A stretch of 9,038 bases of DNA. Source: Chloroflexales bacterium. Its GTDB lineage: Bacteria; Chloroflexota; Chloroflexia; Chloroflexales; Chloroflexaceae. Below, piece after piece: positions 1 through 6,153 of this stretch. The notes under the pieces were generated by a model. It searched no databases. It worked only from the letters and a program-made list of their open reading frames with translations, and was not told the DNA's origin. Numbering within the stretch: position 1 is the first letter of the stretch; every line of letters begins with the position of its first letter. The position numbers were made by a program, and so were the translations under genes. Where the stretch lies: contig JAAXUL010000265.1 in the NCBI GenBank assembly GCA_013336035.1, positions 1 to 9,038 of the forward strand. Direction: 5' to 3'.

Positions 1-553
1 CGGCAACCTTGTGGAAATCCTCGCACCAGTAGGTCTTCACGGCGGTGGCGCCCAGCTCGGCGGCGATGCGGCACGCGAGGGCCAGGTAGCGGGCGTCGCG
101 CTTCTCGAGCTCTTTGCCGACGGCGGTGACCGCCATCACGGGGATGCCGTAGGGCTCGCACGAGTTGATCAGACTGGCGAGGTTGTTGAGGGTCTGGTGC
201 TCGTAGTCAGAGCCGACGAAGACCGAGAGGCCGACCGCGGCCGCGTTCAGGCGGATGACCTCCTCGACCGAGGTGGTGACGCTCTCGTTGGCGAGGTCGC
301 CGCCGACGACGCTGGTGCCGCCCGAGACGCGCAGGATGATCGGGGTGCCTACCCGTGGGTCGATGCTGGCGCGCAGCACGCCGCGGGTGACGAAGAGCGC
401 GTCGACGTAGGGCAGCAGCGGCGCGACCATCTCGCCCGGCTTCTCAAGACAGCGCGTCGGGCCCAGGAAGTAGCCGTGGTCCATCGCCAGGAAGAAGCAG
501 CGCCCATCCGGTTTTGTGATCTGTGACCACCGGTTCTGTTTGCCCCAGTCCAT
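1..553 (-). CDS. lsrF: LsrF/DeoC-family class I aldolase-thiolase, N-terminal 184 residues (cut by window edge)
   Basis: This is the N-terminal part of a class I (Schiff-base) aldolase of the DeoC/FbaB/LsrF group. LsrF transfers an acetyl group from phosphorylated autoinducer-2 breakdown product (3-hydroxy-5-phosphonooxypentane-2,4-dione) to CoA in the cytoplasm. Recognisable LsrF blocks are DWGKQNRWSQI (residues 2-12), LAMDHGYFLGP (22-32), TRGVLR (56-61), RLNAAAV (101-107), VGSDYEHQ (113-120), MAVTAVGK (140-147) and AVKTYW (171-176), where Lys173 matches the Schiff-base lysine of E. coli LsrF. The ATG is supported by GAGGAG about 9 bases upstream and by alignment; E. coli LsrF has roughly 30 more N-terminal residues. 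No other lsr gene is visible, so the real substrate may be another sugar phosphate, and a fructose-bisphosphate aldolase role remains possible. A consensus promoter lies just upstream, so it can be transcribed separately from the DUF507 gene. Confidence 0.88.
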   Translation of the reverse strand, partial: MDWGKQNRWSQITKPDGRCFFLAMDHGYFLGPTRCLEKPGEMVAPLLPYVDALFVTRGVLRASIDPRVGTPIILRVSGGTSVVGGDLANESVTTSVEEVIRLNAAAVGLSVFVGSDYEHQTLNNLASLINSCEPYGIPVMAVTAVGKELEKRDARYLALACRIAAELGATAVKTYWCEDFHKVA

Positions 554-572
554 GGTAGCTCGCTCCTCGTGT

Positions 573-585
573 TGACTATATGTCA
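573..585. promoter_or_regulatory. Small inverted repeat in the lsrF-like leader, possible operator
   Basis: TGAC (573-576) and GTCA (582-585) form a 4-bp inverted repeat around TATAT, between the predicted transcription start and the ribosome binding site of the lsrF-like gene. It is short and could be chance; a repressor site in the early transcribed region is one reading. Confidence 0.2.
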
Positions 586-613
586 TAAATATGCTGCGGG
601 AAGAAGCGGTCCC

Positions 614-641
614 ATTATAAGCTCTGCTTCCCCACTGTCAA
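614..641 (-). promoter_or_regulatory. Consensus sigma-A promoter of the lsrF-like gene
   Basis: On the minus strand a perfect TTGACA (636-641) is followed after 16 bp by a perfect TATAAT (614-619). Transcription would start near 607 and give a leader of about 55 bases before the ATG at 553. It lies only 13 bp beyond the DUF507 stop codon, so the lsrF-like gene has its own strong promoter although it follows the upstream cluster in the same direction. Confidence 0.8.
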
Positions 642-653
642 CTCTCCGCGAGC

Positions 654-935
654 CTAGAGCACGAGCCTCCGCTCCGCGATCAGCTTGCTGCGCATCTTGC
701 GGTAGAGATCGTCGTAGTTGAGGCGGCCCATCGTGATCTCGTACTTGTAGGCCTGGAGCATCTTATGGATCTCGGCGTCAAGACGCTCCTCGACCATAAG
801 CTCGTCGGTGACAATCCCGGCGATGGCGATGCGCAGATCGCTGTCGGAGCTGCGAAAGAGCACGCCGTCGACATCGGCGAGGGCATCGACAAGGGCGGCG
901 CTGAGGGTCTCGATCTTCTCGGGAGATAGCTTCAT
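654..935 (-). CDS. DUF507 family protein (93 residues)
   Basis: A small, charged, probably all-helical cytoplasmic protein of unknown function. It resembles the DUF507 family over its whole length: the start MKLSPEKIETLSAALVDAL, the acidic middle DELMVEERLDAEIHKML, and the family-like end GRLNYDDLYRKMRSKL followed by AERRLVL. No catalytic motif, signal peptide or membrane span is visible. The chosen ATG gives the family's usual single-domain length of about 90 residues; the open frame continues 38 residues upstream, but that stretch is low-complexity Arg/Ser/Gly sequence overlapping the preceding gene. The ribosome binding site is weak (GAGCGG). It lies 43 bp after the TIM-barrel-like gene and is probably the last gene of the cluster that begins with the sigma factor. 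The function cannot be inferred. Confidence 0.75.
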   Translation of the reverse strand: MKLSPEKIETLSAALVDALADVDGVLFRSSDSDLRIAIAGIVTDELMVEERLDAEIHKMLQAYKYEITMGRLNYDDLYRKMRSKLIAERRLVL

Positions 936-978
936 GGCAGTGTCCGCTCGTGCGGGGCGGCGCCGAGGGCCTGGCCCT

Positions 979-2070
979 CTAGCCATTCCTCCGCTGCATT
1001 GCTGCCCGCGCCTGTCGGGCAAAGAGGATGATGAAGAGGCCCCAGCCAAGCCAGGCGAACAGGAGACGGCTGAAGCGGGCGGACAGGAGCCAGGCCAGGA
1101 TCAGGGCGCGCACAGTGCCGACGAGGCCGCGCTTCCAGAGGATGGCCCGGCCCTCGGCGTCCCAGTCGATGGTGGCCAGCCGCGGGAGGAGCTCTCGCTC
1201 GACGTAGCCCTCAAGCGAGTAGACATAAATCGTGTCAGTGTGGCGCGCCGCGAGCAGCAGGTCGCGCTCGAGGGCATCCCATGGGAGGGCGGGGAGACCC
1301 TCGCTGCTGCTGTCGCGCACGGAAAGGCCGCTGAGCGTGCCGACGCCGATGCCGTCTGCGGCGGGGCCGTAGCTCGTGATCAGAGCGCCGCCGAGGTCAT
1401 TGCCAAGGGTGTCGAGAGGGGCGCTGCTGTAGCACATCAGCACTTCGACGTCGGCGGGCAGGTCGACGATATCGAGGGCGCGCTGGGCCAAGGTGGTGCC
1501 GGCCCTGCGGTCATCGGCGAGGATGGGCAGCTGGTAGGTGTGGACCTCGTAGCCATCGTGGTGGATCTCAGCGATCAGCTCGGTGTAGGCAGCCCGGGCT
1601 GATGCGAAGAGGGCGTTCTCGCGAGCGAGCCAGATGCGTCGCACCAGATCGCGCACGCCCCAGCGCTGGATGCGGTCGAGCTCGCTGGTTGGCGGCTCGA
1701 TATCGAGGCCGACTGCCTGGAACTGGATGCCGGCCGCGCGCGCCCAGGTGTGAAAGATGCGGTAGCGCTCGACGGCCTGGGGGTAATTCTGCAGGTGGAA
1801 CCAGAAACCCTCGCCGGGGGGCAGAAGCAGCCAGGCGATGACGGGGATCTGGTGGCTGTTGAGCAGGCGGACAACCTCGGCCGTGGTCGCATCAAGCTTG
1901 CGCATGGCGATGGCGACACCATAGCTGCAGGCGCTGAGGGTGGGGAGAACGCGATCGTCGGCGAGCATCTCCCGAAGCTCCGGGCCCTCGAGCTCGCAGA
2001 AAAAGATGAGCTGTGGGCGGCCGAAGCCTGGGCGCGCCGGCTCGGTTGTCGTAGCGAGTGGGTCCACCAT
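979..2070 (-). CDS. Unrecognised TIM-barrel-like protein with hydrophobic C-terminal tail
   Basis: I do not recognise this 363-residue protein. It shows an alternation of short hydrophobic strands and helices like a (beta/alpha)8 barrel: QLIFFCELEG (residues 20-29), YGVAIAMRKL (50-59), IPVIAWLLLP (75-84), FQAVGLDIEPP (117-127), YEVHTYQLPI (174-183), VEVLMCYSSAP (208-218), LITSYG (230-235) and DTIYVYSLEG (279-288). The DIE triplet (Asp123, Glu125) at a strand end resembles the acidic active-site motifs of TIM-barrel glycoside hydrolases, so a carbohydrate-active role is a guess. There is no N-terminal signal peptide; two hydrophobic stretches near 316-331 and 335-351, followed by Arg-rich residues, suggest a membrane-anchored tail with the barrel probably cytoplasmic. 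The ATG at 2070 was chosen over a TTG directly abutting the previous stop codon (2157), because the added 29 residues are Arg-rich and unlike a barrel start; neither start has a clear ribosome binding site. It follows the DUF5667 gene by 87 bp. Confidence 0.7.
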   Translation of the reverse strand: MVDPLATTTEPARPGFGRPQLIFFCELEGPELREMLADDRVLPTLSACSYGVAIAMRKLDATTAEVVRLLNSHQIPVIAWLLLPPGEGFWFHLQNYPQAVERYRIFHTWARAAGIQFQAVGLDIEPPTSELDRIQRWGVRDLVRRIWLARENALFASARAAYTELIAEIHHDGYEVHTYQLPILADDRRAGTTLAQRALDIVDLPADVEVLMCYSSAPLDTLGNDLGGALITSYGPAADGIGVGTLSGLSVRDSSSEGLPALPWDALERDLLLAARHTDTIYVYSLEGYVERELLPRLATIDWDAEGRAILWKRGLVGTVRALILAWLLSARFSRLLFAWLGWGLFIILFARQARAAMQRRNG

Positions 2071-2157
2071 CGGTGTATGGCGCTGCGGAGACCATCCCCG
2101 CCGGCGCTCTTCTATTATACACCGCGAGATGCGAGCGAGGGGCTTACGCGCGTGCAA

Positions 2158-4005
2158 TCAGGGCGTAGACGTGGGTGTGGGCGTGAGCGTGAGTGTAAGC
2201 GAGGTGCAGGGGAGAGAATCGCGTGAGGCTGTCACCCGATGGACGCCAAGCTCCCAGGTGAGCGGGTCGCCATCAAAGAAGACGCGGAAGGCGGCGCGGG
2301 GGTAGCGGCTGCCGAAACCGACCTGGAAGAGCGTGGGCTGGTTGTGGTCGATCTCGCCGGGCGAGAAAAAGTTCCAAGGTCCGATTGGGATCTCGATCTC
2401 GGTGGGCCACTTGTTCTCATAGGTGAAGTAGGCCATGTATCCGTTGCGGCTGATACTGGGGGACACGCACTCGAGGATGGGGTAGAGGTCGCCGAAAGCT
2501 TGTTCGTCAGCCGTGGCGGTGGGCGTCGGGGTGCGTGTCGGCGTGGCCGTTTCGGTCGGCGTGGCCATATCGGTCGGCGTGGCCGTTTCGGTCGGCGTAG
2601 GCGACGGGGTGCGCGTCGGCGCGACCGTTTCGGTCGACGTGGCCACATCAGTTGGGGTGGGTACCGGCGTGCGCGTCGGGGTGCGCGTCGGGGTGCGCGT
2701 CGGCATGGCCGCGTCGGTCGGCGTGATCGTCTCGGTCGCCGTAGGCGCCGGGGTGCGCGTCGGCGCGGCAGTGTTGGTCGGTGTGCTTACCGGCTCGGTG
2801 ATTGGCTCGACCGTTGTGCTAGGCTGCTCGGTGGCGGTAGGCCCAAGCGTAGCGGTAGCCTCGCCCGCCGCGACCGGCGTCGCCGAGGGCTGCGTATTGG
2901 CGGCAGGGGTGAGCGTCGGCACGGGCGTGCGCGTCGGCACGGGCGTGCGCGTCGGCACGGGCGTGCGCGTCGGCACGGGCTCGTCAGTGAGCGTAGGTGT
3001 AGGCTGGCTGCCCGCGTCGGGAGCCTCACCGCCGAGATCTCCGGAGGCGGATGTGCTCTGGCTGGTGGGCAGAGCCTGGTCAGCCGTCGACTGCCCCTGG
3101 TCGGGCGCCACGAGCGGTGTGCCGACAATCTCGCCAGCAGACTGCCCGCCCTGCGATGTGCCTGAGCCGCTGGCGACGCTTGTTGGGGTAGTGTCGGGGC
3201 CAGGCACAATCGAGGTGGACTCGCCGGGCACTTCGACAGGCAGATCCTGGATCAGCACAGCGACCTGGTCGGCGGCGGTCTCCATGGCCTGGGCGGCGCC
3301 CTGGTCGGGCGGGGCGGTGTCGCGCAGATCGGACTGAGCGCGTACGAGCAGCCGGCCGATGCGGGCGGTGGTGCGGTCGCGGACCTCGGCGTTGGTCTCG
3401 GTCAGAGCGCCCATCGCCTGGCCGACCTGGCTCTCGAGGCGGTCGACTGTCTCGGCGATCAGCGCAGGCGAGGCCTGGCCTTGCTCGGTAAGGGCGGCGA
3501 TCTCAACCACGCGACGCTCGACGCTGGCGGCCACAAGCTGGGCGCGCTCGTCAGGGCTTGTGGCCAGGGTGAGCCGGGCCTCCTCGGAGAAGATCTTCCA
3601 GGGGTAGAGATAGGTGCCAGGGAGGCTGCGGGCTGCCGCGGCGTCCACTGTGTAGAGGGTCATCGCGAAGATGATCACGGCGCTGAGGACCGCGCTGGCC
3701 ATGCGGGGCCCACCACGCCGGAAGAGGCTAGCGAAAAAGCGGAAGAGCCGCTCGCTCAGCGTCTCGGGGCGCCGGTAGGTGTCGCGGGCGATGGCCTCGA
3801 TCTCGCGCCGGCCCGAGGCACGCCACTGCTCGAGTGACGGGGGCAGCGCCGCGACCGCCTGGCGCTGAATAGCGGCGGCGGTGCGGAGCATAGGCTCGAG
3901 CTCGGCGGCGTGATCGGGGTGGGCCAGCAGGCACTCCTCGATCGTCGCGCCCGCCTTCAGGCGCTCAAGAGCCTCGTCAAGCAGCTGTGACAGATCGGGG
4001 CGCAC
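2158..4005 (-). CDS. DUF5667 membrane protein with Pro/Thr stalk and outer domain, putative anti-sigma factor
   Basis: A 615-residue single-span membrane protein, likely the regulator of the adjacent sigma factor. Order: cytoplasmic N-terminus (1-100) with the pattern LDEALERLKAGATIEECLL and HPDHAAELEPML, which I know from Chloroflexota DUF5667 proteins; membrane span about 103-124; DUF5667-like region about 128-230 with LPGTYLYPWKIFSEEARL and SPDERAQL; Ser/Gly/Gln-rich linker; Pro/Thr stalk about 335-500 built of repeated PTRTPV, PTETAT and RTPT units; a globular domain about 503-600 beginning DLYPILECV, containing GPWNFFSPGEID, with Cys513 and Cys600; and a short TLTPTPTSTP tail. The globular domain recalls one I have seen in Chloroflexota surface proteins; that is from memory, not a search. 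No zinc-finger anti-sigma motif (HxxxCxxC) is present. The GTG start has GGGGGAG 7 bases upstream and sits 2 bp after the sigma stop codon, implying translational coupling. Confidence 0.85.
   Translation of the reverse strand: MRPDLSQLLDEALERLKAGATIEECLLAHPDHAAELEPMLRTAAAIQRQAVAALPPSLEQWRASGRREIEAIARDTYRRPETLSERLFRFFASLFRRGGPRMASAVLSAVIIFAMTLYTVDAAAARSLPGTYLYPWKIFSEEARLTLATSPDERAQLVAASVERRVVEIAALTEQGQASPALIAETVDRLESQVGQAMGALTETNAEVRDRTTARIGRLLVRAQSDLRDTAPPDQGAAQAMETAADQVAVLIQDLPVEVPGESTSIVPGPDTTPTSVASGSGTSQGGQSAGEIVGTPLVAPDQGQSTADQALPTSQSTSASGDLGGEAPDAGSQPTPTLTDEPVPTRTPVPTRTPVPTRTPVPTLTPAANTQPSATPVAAGEATATLGPTATEQPSTTVEPITEPVSTPTNTAAPTRTPAPTATETITPTDAAMPTRTPTRTPTRTPVPTPTDVATSTETVAPTRTPSPTPTETATPTDMATPTETATPTRTPTPTATADEQAFGDLYPILECVSPSISRNGYMAYFTYENKWPTEIEIPIGPWNFFSPGEIDHNQPTLFQVGFGSRYPRAAFRVFFDGDPLTWELGVHRVTASRDSLPCTSLTLTLTPTPTSTP
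2669..2703 (-). repeat. 12-bp tandem repeat encoding RTPT units
   Basis: The plus-strand unit GTGCGCGTCGGG is repeated about 2.9 times without a mismatch and encodes the RTPT run near residues 437-448 of the stalk. It belongs to a wider low-complexity zone (about 2510-3000) of degenerate 18-bp-like units coding for Pro/Thr repeats. Unit length is again a multiple of three. Confidence 0.85.
2915..2980 (-). repeat. 18-bp tandem repeat encoding PVPTRT units
   Basis: The plus-strand unit GTCGGCACGGGCGTGCGC occurs three times in exact succession (2915-2932, 2933-2950, 2951-2968) and is followed by a further 12 matching bases (2969-2980). It encodes the PVPTRT repeats near residues 343-364 of the DUF5667 protein stalk. 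Copies are identical at DNA level, which points to recent expansion or ongoing slippage. As 18 is a multiple of three, copy changes would alter stalk length without breaking the frame. Confidence 0.9.
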
Positions 4006-4007
4006 CG

Positions 4008-4700
4008 TCAGTCTCCCCCTGGGGCCTCGAGTGGCGATGATGATAGCTCGGTATAGACCAGCGGGCGACCGATCTCGCGCTCAGACAGAACGGCCTGCCG
4101 CTGGTAGGTTGGGCCGGAAGCGGAGGGCGAGCGCCCGCCCGGACGGGCGGGATCTTCGGCCTCACGGTTCAGGATCTTCTGCAGGCTCTGTAGTGCCCGA
4201 TGCTGGATAGCCTTTACGGCGCCCTCGGTGCGCCGCAGAATACCGGCGATCTCGCTGTTGCTCATATCAGCAAAGAAGCGCAGGGCCAGCACCTGTTGCT
4301 GGTCGCGGGTAAGTTGCTCGAGGGCCTGCTGGAGTGCGACCCGATCGGTAATCATATGGGCATCGTCCTGGCTGCGATGGTCGATCAGGTCATCGCGGGT
4401 GTCGAATGGCGTCGAGACGACGCGGCGGCGGCGCTGGTGGCTGTGTAGAACATTGGCGGCGATCGTGTACAGCCAGCCAAGGAAAGCCTTCTCGTCGCGA
4501 TACTCGAAGCGCTCGATGCCGTTGATGATCTTGATGAAGACCTCCTGGGTTAGATCCTGGGCAAGCTCGTGCTCGGCGACACGAATGTAGATATAGCGAA
4601 GCACGAGGCCCGCATAGCGGCCGTATAGGTCGCTAATGGCGCCCGGGTCGCGGGTTTTCGCGCGGCCGATTAGCTCGCGAAGATCCTCCGTGGAGGGCAT
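4008..4700 (-). CDS. ECF-type RNA polymerase sigma factor
   Basis: A 230-residue sigma-70 family factor with only regions 2 and 4, as in extracytoplasmic-function sigma factors; it directs RNA polymerase to alternative promoters. Region 2 spans about 25-94: YGRYAGLVLRYIYIR, the core-binding DLTQEVFIKI (49-58), and FLGWLYTIAANVLHSHQRRRR (73-93, -10 recognition and melting). Region 4 spans about 122-176: LEQLTRDQQQVLALRFF and the helix-turn-helix MSNSEIAGILRRTEGAVKAI (146-165, -35 recognition). Residues 178-230 form an extra Pro/Ser/Arg-rich tail longer than the usual ECF C-terminus. The ATG has GGAG about 8 bases upstream. The next gene starts 2 bp after the stop and encodes the likely membrane-bound partner, the classic sigma/anti-sigma order. 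The target regulon is unknown; autoregulation is possible. Confidence 0.93.
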   Translation of the reverse strand: MPSTEDLRELIGRAKTRDPGAISDLYGRYAGLVLRYIYIRVAEHELAQDLTQEVFIKIINGIERFEYRDEKAFLGWLYTIAANVLHSHQRRRRVVSTPFDTRDDLIDHRSQDDAHMITDRVALQQALEQLTRDQQQVLALRFFADMSNSEIAGILRRTEGAVKAIQHRALQSLQKILNREAEDPARPGGRSPSASGPTYQRQAVLSEREIGRPLVYTELSSSPLEAPGGD

Positions 4701-4765
4701 ATGGCGGGCTCCAGGCTGCCGCAGGATCCCCGCGCCACGTGGCGGCCGTACCGCTTCACACGATA

Positions 4766-4792
4766 GAACGACACGAGGAGGGGAAAAGTTAC
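4766..4792 (-). promoter_or_regulatory. Weak candidate ECF-type promoter upstream of the sigma gene
   Basis: On the minus strand GTAAC (4788-4792) is followed after 17 bp by CGTTC (4766-4770). This resembles the general ECF pattern of a GGAAC-like -35 and a CGT-containing -10, and would give a leader of about 60 bases. The match is partial. A TATAAT further upstream (4868-4873, minus) has no acceptable -35 partner. Confidence 0.22.
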
Positions 4793-4816
4793 GCCAACCT
4801 GTATGAGATGACTACA

Positions 4817-4845
4817 TTGACAGATATGATGATTACGGATCTAAA
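4817..4845 (+). promoter_or_regulatory. Possible distal ychF promoter
   Basis: A perfect plus-strand TTGACA (4817-4822) is followed after 17 bp by TCTAAA (4840-4845), which matches four of six -10 positions. It would give a leader of about 150 bases for the YchF gene. The -10 is poor, so this is secondary to the promoter at 4924-4952. Confidence 0.3.
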
Positions 4846-4923
4846 CGGACTCCTGGTCACTTTTTTCATTATAGCTTGTCGCCGTTCTGTTCGATAGGGA
4901 AAAATTCGTTAAGGGCGCTGTGG

Positions 4924-4952
4924 TTGCGCCTTCGGCGGCCACGCGCTATACT
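4924..4952 (+). promoter_or_regulatory. Sigma-A-type promoter of ychF
   Basis: TTGCGC (4924-4929) and TATACT (4947-4952) are separated by an ideal 17 bp on the plus strand. The start would fall near 4959, giving a leader of about 47 bases before the ATG at 5006. Confidence 0.62.
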
Positions 4953-5005
4953 GGCGCCGTTGGCAGCAGAATGCGATAGAGCGTAGTAGGGGCGGCAAGC
5001 AAGCT

Positions 5006-6088
5006 ATGAAGATTGCAATCATCGGATTGGCAAACAGTGGTAAAACGACGGTATTCAACGCTCTGACCCGGGGCACGGCCGAGACGACCGCCTACTCGTC
5101 GGGCCAGCTCGAGCCGAACCTGGCGATGGTGAAGGTGCCTGATGCCCGCCTCGAGGTTCTGGCCCAGATGTTCAAGCCGAAGAAGACCACCTACGCCGAC
5201 GTGCAGTACGTCGATGTCGCGGGGATCAGCGGCGGCGGGCGCCAGGGCGGCGGGTTGCCCCCGGCCCTGCTCAACTATATCGGCTCCGCCGACGCCCTGC
5301 TGCATGTTGTCCGTGCCTTCGAGGACGCGGGCGTGCCCCACCCCGACGGATCGGTGGACCTGGCGCGCGATATTCAGGCCGTCGACCTCGAGCTGGCCTT
5401 CTCGGACCTGGCGATCATCGAGCGTCGCCTGACCCGCCTCAATGCCGAGATCCCGAAGATGTCGGCTAAGGATAAGGATCAGCGTATCGCCGAGCGCGAC
5501 CTGCTGGTGCGCCTCCAGGCCGCCCTCGAGGTCGAGATGCCGATCCGCTCTGTCACGATGAGCGACGAGGAGGAGCGGACTATCCGCGGCTACCAGTTCC
5601 TCACCGCGAAGCCGCTGCTGCTGGTGACCAACATCGGCGAGGGCCAGCTTGCGGCGCCCCCGCCCGTCACCTACGCTCACGCCGGGAGCGCGGTCGTCCC
5701 GCTCGCCGGCAAGATCGAGGCCGAGCTGGCCCAGCTCGACGACGCCGACGCCCAGAGCTTTATGGATGATCTGGGCATCGCCCGGCCCGCCCGCGACCTG
5801 GTGATCCAGCGCAGCTACGATCTGCTGGGGCTGATCAGCTTCCTGACCGCCGGCCCCGACGAGGTGCGGGCCTGGACTATCCGGCGCGGCACGCCCGCCG
5901 TAGAGGCGGCGGGCACCATCCACTCCGATATCCAGCGCGGCTTCATCAGGGCCGAGATCGTGGCCTACGATGATCTGATCAGGGCCGGCGGGATGACCGA
6001 GGCTAAGAAGCAGGGCACTGTGCGTATGGAGGGGAAGACCTACATCGTGCAGGACGGCGATATCTGCCATTTCCTGTTCAATGTATAA
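5006..6088 (+). CDS. ychF: YchF/Obg-family P-loop NTPase (divergent YchF-like)
   Basis: A 360-residue cytoplasmic nucleotide-binding protein of the YchF group. In characterised members YchF prefers ATP and associates with ribosomes and stress or translation functions. Visible parts: the P-loop GLANSGKTT (7-15), the G3 motif DVAG (70-73), a helical insertion around 120-190, the YchF-type NxxE base-contact motif NIGE (209-212), and the C-terminal TGS/DUF933 domain (about 270-360) with LLGLISFLTAGPDEVRAWTI, HSDIQRGFIRAEIVAYDDLI and the ending DGDICHFLFNV. The C-terminus is close to canonical YchF, whereas the P-loop (canonical GLPNVGKS) and the segment after DVAG (ISGGGRQGGGLPP in place of LVKGASKGEGLGN) differ, so this may be a paralogous branch. 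AGGGG lies 13 bases before the ATG, rather far. It is a single gene, divergent from the sigma operon and convergent with the mevalonate gene. Confidence 0.9.
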   Translation: MKIAIIGLANSGKTTVFNALTRGTAETTAYSSGQLEPNLAMVKVPDARLEVLAQMFKPKKTTYADVQYVDVAGISGGGRQGGGLPPALLNYIGSADALLHVVRAFEDAGVPHPDGSVDLARDIQAVDLELAFSDLAIIERRLTRLNAEIPKMSAKDKDQRIAERDLLVRLQAALEVEMPIRSVTMSDEEERTIRGYQFLTAKPLLLVTNIGEGQLAAPPPVTYAHAGSAVVPLAGKIEAELAQLDDADAQSFMDDLGIARPARDLVIQRSYDLLGLISFLTAGPDEVRAWTIRRGTPAVEAAGTIHSDIQRGFIRAEIVAYDDLIRAGGMTEAKKQGTVRMEGKTYIVQDGDICHFLFNV

Positions 6089-6123
6089 AGAGGTACGGAG
6101 AAGCCTGGCTTCTCCATACCTCT
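6089..6123. terminator. Long hairpin between convergent genes, probable bidirectional terminator
   Basis: Directly after the ychF stop codon, 6089-6104 and 6108-6123 form a 16-bp stem with one mismatch (C6096/A6116) and a 3-base loop. On the minus strand the stem is followed by a T-rich stretch (TTTATAC), fitting an intrinsic terminator for the mevalonate decarboxylase transcript; on the plus side there is no T-tract, so ychF termination there would be less canonical. Confidence 0.75.
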
Positions 6124-6153
6124 GCGGGCTAGCTGGAGTGACTCGGCGGACCT

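Larger units (their letters stand above)
4701..5005. other. Divergent intergenic region between the sigma gene and ychF
   Basis: This 305-bp stretch separates the sigma operon (minus) from the YchF gene (plus). Its centre, about 4785-4910, is clearly A/T-richer than the rest of the window, as expected for promoter DNA. It holds the ychF promoter near 4924-4952, a second plus-strand TTGACA near 4817 with a weak -10, and partial promoter elements for the sigma gene. I see no convincing small gene or structured RNA; a purine-rich GAGGAGGGG at 4774-4782 (plus) is not followed by a start codon and open frame. Confidence 0.6.

Noticed and set aside
11..526. 171-codon plus-strand open frame at the left edge
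   Set aside because: The opposite strand encodes an unmistakable LsrF-type aldolase with conserved motifs and a consensus promoter.
808..1602. 264-codon plus-strand open frame opposite the DUF507 and TIM-barrel-like genes
   Set aside because: The minus-strand proteins have coherent fold patterns or family resemblance; this one is low-complexity Ala/Gly/Glu sequence.
2114..2119. Minus-strand TATAAT upstream of the TIM-barrel-like gene
   Set aside because: No -35-like sequence lies 15-19 bp upstream and there is no extended -10, so an internal promoter is not supported.
2071..2157. N-terminal extension of the TIM-barrel-like gene from a TTG abutting the DUF5667 stop
   Set aside because: The extension is Arg-rich, has no ribosome binding site and does not look like a signal or fold element; the ATG at 2070 is preferred, though not proven.
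2510..3000. CRISPR-like array
   Set aside because: The repeats are short, contiguous, in frame and without spacers; they encode a Pro/Thr stalk.
2513..3337. Long plus-strand open frame with Val/Gly repeats opposite the DUF5667 gene
   Set aside because: It is the complement of the Pro/Thr stalk repeats; G/C-rich repeats keep all frames open. It has no ribosome binding site or domain.
4946..6070. 374-codon minus-strand open frame opposite ychF
   Set aside because: It is antisense to a clear YchF gene; its translation is His/Gly/Ala-rich without motifs.
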